A stretch of 64,000 bases of DNA, taken from Solibacillus sp. FSL H8-0523. GTDB lineage: Bacteria > Bacillota > Bacilli > Bacillales_A > Planococcaceae. Positions 58,542 to 64,000 of this stretch are shown here, piece by piece. The notes beneath the pieces are model-generated. The model was not told the DNA's origin, made no database searches, and was given only the letters and a program-made list of their open reading frames with translations. A program made the position numbers and the translations under genes. The DNA is taken from the NCBI RefSeq assembly GCF_038051985.1, contig NZ_CP150291.1:3720001-3784000 (forward strand), read 5' to 3'. Position 1 is the stretch's first letter. Each line of letters opens with the position of its first letter.

Positions 58542-59732
58542 CTAATCAAATGTTAAAGAATACTTTTTCGTTTTCAAATACAGCATAAAGAAAATCGTCA
58601 GCGCTAAACTAAATAACCCAAATACTAAGCCTGTAATCGGTAACCCCACCCAATCGAGTAATGCACCTGTCGATAACAGCACCACTTGAAACAATGTTTG
58701 GTCGATCATATTACGGAAGGCAAAGAAGCGCCCGTGGTACTCAGCTGGCATTTGCTTTTGGAAAATCGTCATCGTTGTTGGGAAGAAACAGCCCACCGTA
58801 AAACCAAACGAAGCAAAAATAATCACGTTCATGATTTCGATAGTCGAGAAAAATAACAGCGACTGCAAGCCACCGATCAACAGAGCCAAGCTAAACAGCA
58901 TCGTCCCGGTTTTCATGCGTAAGCCTAACTGTTTTACTGCAATTGCCCCAAGCATAAAGCCAACACCTTCTACTGTATACAACAATCCTGAAATACTCGT
59001 AGAATCATGCATTTGTGCGATTTTCATAATCATTAAATTAAACGATCCTAAAAATAAAATCGGTACAACAATTAATACAAGTGTTACAAGTACAACTGGA
59101 TATTGCTTTAAGACAGGTAACACTTCTCTGAAACTGCCACTTTCCTTCTCTTTTGATGTACGTTCCACAACGTCTTCATCAATTTGTAAGAAGAATAACG
59201 TCGCTAACACGAGTATGTACATGATGAGTGAAACGACATATAGCCAAATTAAATCAAAATACGCTACGAATAATCCAGCCGCCGCCGCACCAACAATACG
59301 AGATAATGTCCGCGCATTCATATGCCAACCATTTAATGAAAGTAAATCTTTTTTGTCGACGATTTTTGGCACAACTGATTGAATAGCCGGCATAAAAAAT
59401 GCCGCTGCGATTTGTAATAGTACTAAAAAGACAATCATGAGCAGTACGGAATCAAACATAATCGCTGCAAACATCACAAATACCGTGAAAATGCGGCCAA
59501 TTGATGAACCAATTAATACTTTCTTTTTACTTGTTGCATCGATAATTCGCCCAGCTAACGGTGCGACAATTACACCAGCAAGCATCCCAATCGCTAAAAT
59601 GACCGATTTATGAAAGTCAGAGGCAACAAACTCCGTCATGAACGCTAAATTTCCGATAATGCCGGCCCACAGACCCAGCCCTACGATGAATTCACCGATC
59701 AGCACAATCCATACATTTCGATTACGCCACAT
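58542..59732 (-). CDS. MFS family transporter
   Basis: 396 aa from ATG 59732 (AGGTGG 7 bp upstream); longer in-frame starts lack an RBS. About 12 transmembrane segments. Begins WRNRNVWIVLIGEFIVGLGLW; the family loop is GRIIDATSKKKVLIGSS near residue 60. Resembles MFS efflux proteins of macrolide-exporter type (MFS_3). No neighbours indicate its substrate. No clear terminator is visible after it. Confidence 0.85.
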   Translation of the reverse strand: MWRNRNVWIVLIGEFIVGLGLWAGIIGNLAFMTEFVASDFHKSVILAIGMLAGVIVAPLAGRIIDATSKKKVLIGSSIGRIFTVFVMFAAIMFDSVLLMIVFLVLLQIAAAFFMPAIQSVVPKIVDKKDLLSLNGWHMNARTLSRIVGAAAAGLFVAYFDLIWLYVVSLIMYILVLATLFFLQIDEDVVERTSKEKESGSFREVLPVLKQYPVVLVTLVLIVVPILFLGSFNLMIMKIAQMHDSTSISGLLYTVEGVGFMLGAIAVKQLGLRMKTGTMLFSLALLIGGLQSLLFFSTIEIMNVIIFASFGFTVGCFFPTTMTIFQKQMPAEYHGRFFAFRNMIDQTLFQVVLLSTGALLDWVGLPITGLVFGLFSLALTIFFMLYLKTKKYSLTFD

Positions 59733-59897
59733 AGCCTCTCCACCTTTTTTAGAATTTTCGCTATCTTCCATTGTAATAAATTTCGAGTTACTAAACAATA
59801 TGTAAGATTAGTTCTTTAAAGCTTAAGCACATCTAATGAGGATTCCTCGACGCTGCTTTTTATTGTATAATTTTAGTAAACGACGAGGAGCAATAAC

Positions 59898-60020
59898 GTT
59901 GTTTTATCGAATAAACATGAGCAGTTTTTATGGGTAACGAAAGATGAGGCAATGGAACTTTTACCACAGCCTATTATTGAAGATTTCACGCAGCATCAAC
60001 TTTTCGAACGTTTATTTTAA
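59898..60020 (+). pseudogene. C-terminal remnant of a probable Nudix hydrolase
   Basis: An open stretch of 40 codons ending at TAA 60018-60020. It reads HEQFLWVTKDEAMELLP, which looks like the C-terminal part of Nudix or MutT-like hydrolases, then IIEDFTQHQLFERLF. A TATAAT box and a GAGGAG RBS lie just upstream (59870-59890), but the frame has no proper start and the Nudix box is missing. Likely the trace of a deletion. Confidence 0.4.
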
Positions 60021-60101
60021 ATTTTTCCATAATAGTTTATATAGATGTTATATTGTCCCCTCATAGTAAAAAGGTAAAAACATAACTGGAGGGATTTTTT
60101 T

Positions 60102-60500
60102 ATGGAACAACAACGTTCTTGGGCTTTAACTTTAATTCGCTTTGCTGCAATTTTTGGCTTCATCGGTGTATTTATCGGGTCAAAAATGAGCGGTGATATG
60201 GATTACTCGTTACGTCCAATTCACGCACATATTGTATTAGTTGGTTGGTTATCTGTATTTGCATGGGGGATTTTCTATTATATCGTACCGGTACGCAAAT
60301 TAATTCTTGTTAAGATTCACAGTATCCTCGGCATGATTGGCGCATTCGGCTTAACGTTCGGTATGTGGCTATACAACTTAAATCCATTTAACTTAAATGA
60401 AACATTTAATATGGTGTTCTTCATCGTTGGAGGAACGATTCTATTAATCGCCTTTGCAATGTTTGTGGTGATTACGTTTATGGTAGATAAAAAGAAATAA
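60102..60500 (+). CDS. Small four-TM protein related to heme-copper oxidase subunit I
   Basis: 132 aa with GGAGGG upstream of ATG 60102. Four hydrophobic segments at about 8-25, 42-63, 70-90 and 103-128. The segment RPIHAHIVLVGWLSVFAWGIFYY has HAH and the WLS/G pattern found in the N-terminal helices of cytochrome c/quinol oxidase and NorB-type subunits. Too short to be a whole oxidase; likely a single-gene paralogue of unknown function or a heme/Cu-related membrane protein. Terminator immediately after. Confidence 0.6.
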   Translation: MEQQRSWALTLIRFAAIFGFIGVFIGSKMSGDMDYSLRPIHAHIVLVGWLSVFAWGIFYYIVPVRKLILVKIHSILGMIGAFGLTFGMWLYNLNPFNLNETFNMVFFIVGGTILLIAFAMFVVITFMVDKKK

Positions 60501-60511
60501 TAGTTAATAGA

Positions 60512-60545
60512 CCTAAGCAACTTTTCGTTGCTTAGGTTTTTTTAT
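60512..60545 (+). terminator. Intrinsic terminator after the four-TM protein gene
   Basis: Perfect 10-bp stem CCTAAGCAAC / GTTGCTTAGG with a 5-nt loop and a T-run on the plus strand. Confidence 0.92.
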
Positions 60546-60564
60546 TCAGATTTTTACCGAAATT

Positions 60565-60607
60565 AACCTTATTTTCAGAAAAAATATTTTTTTCTGAAAA
60601 TAAGGTT
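60565..60607 (+). promoter_or_regulatory. 43-bp near-perfect palindrome upstream of the ABC operon
   Basis: 20-bp perfect inverted repeat (AACCTTATTTTC ... GAAAATAAGGTT) with a 3-nt loop, 83 bp before the TTG start of the ATPase gene. AT-rich, so less typical of a plain terminator. It may be a second terminator, a cruciform, or a regulator operator overlapping the operon promoter (TATAAT at 60624 and 60641). Confidence 0.6.
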
Positions 60608-60689
60608 GTTTTATTTAAGTGAGTATAATAAAATAACTCATATAATATAAAACCTACAAGAATAATTGGTTTTAAGTGAGGTGATTTTT

Positions 60690-61463
60690 TTGTCTACACC
60701 TATTGTTTCAGTTGAACAAATTACAAAATCTTATAATGGCACTTCACCTGTGCTCAGTAATATTACGTTTGATATTCAACCCGGCGAGGTAATTGCATTG
60801 CTCGGAAAAAGTGGTTGCGGCAAAAGTACATTGCTTAATTGCATTGGTGGTTTTGAAGAAACCGACTCTGGACGTGTGCGATTAGATGGCCAGCAAGTCA
60901 TCACTCCAAGTAAACGCTGCGTCATGCTCATGCAAAACTATGGTCTTTTGCCATGGCGTTCTGTACAAAAAAATGTGGAGTTAGGCATTGAGGGTTCTGG
61001 CTTAACAAAGCAAGCCATTACTGAGCGAGCACAGCATTACTTACAAATGGTTGGTTTACACGATCGTGCTTCTTCTCTACCGAGTGAGTTATCCGGGGGC
61101 ATGCAACAACGCGTTGCCATTGCACGCGCGCTCGCTATCCAGCCCGAAGTTATTTTAATGGATGAACCCTTCGGAGCATTAGATACATTTACACGCTATT
61201 ATTTGCAAAATGAACTATTGCAAATTCAACAACGCGAAAAAATGACCATTATTCTCGTGACACATGATATCGACGAAGCCATTTACTTAGCGGATCGTAT
61301 TTTCATCATGAAGCCTAACCCAGGAGAAATCCATAAAGAAATTTCATTAAAAATGAGCAAGCCGCGCGATCGTTCAGATTCTGACTTCCAACACTATCGC
61401 GAACTCATATTTAATGAGTTTCACTTTACCAATATGAAATCACCAATCGAATTTAATATTTAG
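60690..61463 (+). CDS. SsuB/TauB/NrtD-type ABC transporter ATPase
   Basis: 257 aa from TTG 60690, which has GAGGTGA 6 bp upstream; an earlier in-frame start at 60666 has no RBS. Walker A GKSGCGKST, a Q-loop MQNYGLLPWR, signature LSGGMQQR and Walker B VILMDEPFGALDTF are complete. Family imports sulfonates, taurine, nitrate or bicarbonate. First gene of a three-gene importer operon. Confidence 0.85.
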   Translation: MSTPIVSVEQITKSYNGTSPVLSNITFDIQPGEVIALLGKSGCGKSTLLNCIGGFEETDSGRVRLDGQQVITPSKRCVMLMQNYGLLPWRSVQKNVELGIEGSGLTKQAITERAQHYLQMVGLHDRASSLPSELSGGMQQRVAIARALAIQPEVILMDEPFGALDTFTRYYLQNELLQIQQREKMTIILVTHDIDEAIYLADRIFIMKPNPGEIHKEISLKMSKPRDRSDSDFQHYRELIFNEFHFTNMKSPIEFNI

Positions 61464-61474
61464 GAGGCGAAAAG

Positions 61475-62416
61475 ATGAAAAAGATTTTTGCGTTACTGTT
61501 ATTCGTAGCTGTACTTGCATTAACTGCTTGTGGAACTAACGACGCTTCAGAAACAAAAGCTGATGGAGAAAAACCAACAATAAAAATTGGGTATTTGCCA
61601 ATCACACACGCTGTTCCTTTATATATGCAAAAGGATACAGAATATGAAAATTATAATTTAGAGCTTGTAAAATTCGGTTCTTGGCCGGAATTAGTGGACG
61701 CGTTAAATTCAGGCGCGATTGATGGGGCATCTATGTTGATTCAATTAGCGATGAATGCAAAGGAAAAAGGTATTGATTTAAAAGCAGTCGCACTTGGTCA
61801 CCGTGACGGGAATGTGCTGATTGGTGGAAAGAATATCGGATCTGTTGAGGAATTAAAAGGGAAGTCTTTTGCCATTCCTAGCCGCTTCTCTACACATAAT
61901 ATTTTATTATATGAAATGTTAAAAAAGCATAATATCGGTTATGACGAAGTAGATGTCATTGAGTTGCCTCCTGCTGAAATGCCTGCTGCTCTTGCAGAAG
62001 GGCGCATCGCAGGATATGTCGTGGCAGAACCATTCGGCGCAATTTCTGTGTCACTTGAAAATGGCAACGTGCTCTATCAATCCGAAGACATCTGGCAGGA
62101 TTCTATCGACTGCGGCTTAGTATTACGAGGTCAGTTTATTGAAAATAATAAAGAGCTCGTTCAAAGCTTCGTAGATGACTATATTGCAGGTGGCGATCTT
62201 GCCCAGCATAAAGACGATCATACACATGATGTTGTAAGCGAATATTTAACAGTTGAAAAAGATGTGTTAGACCTGTCATTACAATGGATTTCTTATGATA
62301 ACTTAGCCATTGAAAAAGACAGCTATGAAATTTTACGCAATGCATTAATTGAAATGGAGCTTTCTAAAAACCCTCCAACCTATGAGGAATTTGTAGATGC
62401 TCGCCTTGTAAACTAA
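61475..62416 (+). CDS. SsuA/NrtA-type ABC substrate-binding lipoprotein
   Basis: 313 aa. Lipobox LALTAC (Cys about residue 19). The core IKIGYLPITHAVPLYMQ, GSWPELVDALNSGAIDGASM and GYVVAEPFGA is that of NMT1/NrtA/SsuA-like binding proteins; the WxEL-DAL-SG pattern is closest to NrtA/CmpA. The ligand (nitrate, sulfonate, thiamine precursor or other) cannot be decided from sequence. RBS AGGAGG precedes ATG 61475. Confidence 0.85.
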   Translation: MKKIFALLLFVAVLALTACGTNDASETKADGEKPTIKIGYLPITHAVPLYMQKDTEYENYNLELVKFGSWPELVDALNSGAIDGASMLIQLAMNAKEKGIDLKAVALGHRDGNVLIGGKNIGSVEELKGKSFAIPSRFSTHNILLYEMLKKHNIGYDEVDVIELPPAEMPAALAEGRIAGYVVAEPFGAISVSLENGNVLYQSEDIWQDSIDCGLVLRGQFIENNKELVQSFVDDYIAGGDLAQHKDDHTHDVVSEYLTVEKDVLDLSLQWISYDNLAIEKDSYEILRNALIEMELSKNPPTYEEFVDARLVN

Positions 62417-62435
62417 CTAAGGACGGAGGGATCGT

Positions 62436-63197
62436 ATGGTCATATTGAGAAAGTTTTCACCGGTTGCACTTGGGTTTTTATTAGTAATCATCGTTTGGCA
62501 ATTGGCTACAATTTTCGGTGGGCATCAAGCAGCACTCTTCCCTCCTCCGTTAAAAGTAGGCGAAGCTTTGTTTGGCATCATCATGGATGGCTCAATTTTC
62601 ACCCATATCCAAATTAGCTTATTTCGCTTCTTTTCAGGTTATTTAACAGCTGTTATTATCGCCATCTTGCTAGGCTTGATTTTAGGCAGACTGCCAAAAG
62701 TATGGCAAGTGATTGACCCAATTGTGCAAGTATTGCGCCCAGTGTCACCTATTGCTTGGTCTCCGTTTATTGTCTTATGGTTTGGTATCGGCAATATGCC
62801 TGCTATCGTTATTATTTTTTTAGCAGCGTTTTTCCCAGTTTTATTATCAACCGTATCTGCTGTACGTAAAGTCGATAAAACGTATTTACGCATTGCAGCA
62901 AATTTTGAGATGAGCCAGATTGATACATTAAGAAAAATCGTTTTACCTGCATCGTTTCCTATGATTGCAAATGGCTTGCATATGGCTTTAGGCTCTGCTT
63001 GGATCTTTTTAGTGGCAGGGGAAATGGTTGGAGCACAATCGGGGCTTGGCTTCTTAATTATCGATGCTCGAAATGCACTAAGTTTAGATTTAGTACTAGC
63101 AAGCATCGTTGTTATTGGGGTTCTTGGTTTAGTTTTAGATAAGGGGATTCACTACTTTGAGGCTTGGGTCAACAAAATTTGGGGTGGAACAACTTAA
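62436..63197 (+). CDS. SsuC/NrtB-type ABC transporter permease
   Basis: 253 aa with six hydrophobic segments. The N-terminus (ALGFLLVIIVWQLATIFG) and the conserved motif RPVSPIAWSPFIVLWFGIGN followed by the coupling loop EMSQIDTLRKIVLPASFP are typical of SsuC/TauC/ThiX permeases. Forms a homodimeric channel with the two encoded partners. Confidence 0.88.
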   Translation: MVILRKFSPVALGFLLVIIVWQLATIFGGHQAALFPPPLKVGEALFGIIMDGSIFTHIQISLFRFFSGYLTAVIIAILLGLILGRLPKVWQVIDPIVQVLRPVSPIAWSPFIVLWFGIGNMPAIVIIFLAAFFPVLLSTVSAVRKVDKTYLRIAANFEMSQIDTLRKIVLPASFPMIANGLHMALGSAWIFLVAGEMVGAQSGLGFLIIDARNALSLDLVLASIVVIGVLGLVLDKGIHYFEAWVNKIWGGTT

Positions 63198-63211
63198 AAA
63201 GACTCAATGGT

Positions 63212-63634
63212 TCAAGCTAATGGTCGAATATTGATTTGCTCCACTTTTTGTCCAGTTTTTGTTGAATAATAACCAACTGCTACACGGTCATTGTTTTCAT
63301 CAACAATTTCTTTATAACACGTGTCTAAATGGTCGGCGCCCCATATAATCATTGCATTAAATACATGCTCTAAGGCTTGACCCTTTTCAGTTAATGTATA
63401 TCGATAACGTGGTGGATGTGCCACGTAAAGCTCTGCTTTTACAAGTCCCGCCTGCTCTAATTCCTTTAAGCGACTTGATAATGTATTCGCTGAAAGGCCA
63501 GGGAGTTTTAGTTTAATATCATTGAAGTTTGTTTCACCTATAAGTAATTCGTGGATCACTAATAATGTCCATCGATCACCTATTACATTTAATGTTTGTG
63601 CGATATTACAAGGTAAGTCATAGCGTGTTTTCAT
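63212..63634 (-). CDS. HxlR family transcriptional regulator
   Basis: 140 aa winged-helix regulator. NIAQTLNVIGDRWTLLVIHELL near residues 9-30 and LSSRLKELEQAGLVKAELYVAHPPRYRYTLTEKG are the HxlR/DUF24 signature. RBS AAGGAGGAG precedes ATG 63634. HxlR members often answer thiol or carbonyl/aldehyde stress via Cys; the two cysteines (CNIAQ, CYKEI) fit but no disulfide role is proven. Divergent from the gene at 63731 across a palindrome. Confidence 0.9.
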   Translation of the reverse strand: MKTRYDLPCNIAQTLNVIGDRWTLLVIHELLIGETNFNDIKLKLPGLSANTLSSRLKELEQAGLVKAELYVAHPPRYRYTLTEKGQALEHVFNAMIIWGADHLDTCYKEIVDENNDRVAVGYYSTKTGQKVEQINIRPLA

Positions 63635-63682
63635 GTCGTCTCCTCCTTGTAATTAAGTATAAGCATTAATTTTATACAATGC

Positions 63683-63701
63683 GAGTTAATTTTTTTAACT
63701 C
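63683..63701. promoter_or_regulatory. Candidate HxlR operator
   Basis: Inverted repeat GAGTTAA-N5-TTAACTC in the 96-bp divergent region between the HxlR gene and the gene at 63731. Symmetric and close to both promoters, so it is a candidate binding site for the HxlR protein. Confidence 0.5.
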
Positions 63702-63730
63702 AATAAAACTATATATTGGAGGAATTTAAA

Positions 63731-64000
63731 ATGACTTTATTTTTAGTAGAATCAACGATTAACGAAATTTCAACAAAGGGCGCTTTCTCAGCATTCGTTG
63801 AAAAGGTGCATGCAACGGAAGGTACTCATGTTATCGAAGTGCAAGTAGCAAAAGACTTTTCACGTGCCTATTTCATTATTGAAGCAGCAACTGAGCAAGA
63901 GGCAAAATCAGCGTTAGAAGCACAAAACGCCGTAGCTGATTTAACAAAAGAAGTGCGCTTAATCGGGAAAGAATTAGATGAAGTTAAAAATAACAATGAA
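63731..64000 (+). CDS. Unknown small-domain protein, C-terminus off the window
   Basis: Open frame from ATG 63731 (GGAGG upstream) to the right edge, 90 codons so far. The visible sequence (TLFLVESTINEI, EGTHVIEVQVAKDFSRAYFIIEAATEQEA) suggests a ferredoxin-like fold, similar in layout to DUF4242-type proteins. Divergent from the HxlR gene and probably under its control. Family call is tentative because the gene is truncated. Confidence 0.5.
   Translation, partial: MTLFLVESTINEISTKGAFSAFVEKVHATEGTHVIEVQVAKDFSRAYFIIEAATEQEAKSALEAQNAVADLTKEVRLIGKELDEVKNNNE

Overview
The window looks like a chromosome segment from a low-GC, Gram-positive, endospore-former-type Bacillales bacterium. The protein sequences and the repeat at 34574-34705 point towards Planococcaceae/Caryophanaceae (Solibacillus/Lysinibacillus-like); this placement is inferred from sequence feel and gene order, not from a search. 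The backbone order pbuG - (rRNA operon) - NETI gene - purEKBCSQLFMNH - purD - adenine deaminase (YerA) - YerB - YerC - pcrB - pcrA - ligA - camS - gatCAB matches the classic Bacillus subtilis order, all on the minus strand.

Layout. 1-14.3 kb is an accessory carbohydrate region. A minus-strand operon (7141 to 1, running off the left edge) encodes an NAD-dependent epimerase-like protein, a DHDPS-family aldolase, a medium-chain dehydrogenase, two Gfo/Idh/MocA oxidoreductases, an unrecognised 209-aa protein and a DUF4838-type protein. A regulator is divergently transcribed from it. A second minus-strand unit (12620 to 8520) encodes a CUT1-type sugar ABC importer without its ATPase plus a third Gfo/Idh/MocA enzyme. 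A YesL-like protein and an esterase follow on the plus strand. 14.3-16.4 kb holds a GNAT protein and nagA. 16.5-19.8 kb is gatCAB. 20.0-22.9 kb is an amino-acid (probably cystine-type) ABC operon led by a DsbA-like protein. 23.1-32.7 kb holds camS, ligA, pcrA, pcrB, yerC, yerB and the adenine deaminase homologue. 33.2-47.0 kb is the de novo purine operon. 47.0-50.6 kb holds a NETI protein, a two-component system and a lipoprotein. 50.8-55.8 kb is an rRNA operon (16S-23S-5S, no tRNA). 56.2-59.7 kb holds a GNAT protein, a guanine/hypoxanthine permease and an MFS transporter. 59.9-64.0 kb holds a gene remnant, a small membrane protein, an SsuABC/NrtABCD-type importer, an HxlR regulator and a truncated ORF.

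Purine control is readable. The pur operon and pbuG each have a PurR-type inverted operator (CGAAC-N24-GTTCG in both), a sigma-A promoter, a guanine-type riboswitch (C at the specificity position), and alternative antiterminator/terminator helices.

The most unusual stretch is the 567-bp purH-purD gap. It contains a tandem array of five different hairpins, all presenting the same loop (CCCGGCCA, or TGGCCGGG on the other strand), then an intrinsic terminator, then a dispersed-repeat-like palindromic element. The five stems differ in sequence while the loop is kept, which suggests a selected RNA with repeated binding sites. A TATAAT-bearing promoter candidate just after purH and the terminator could define a roughly 280-nt transcript.
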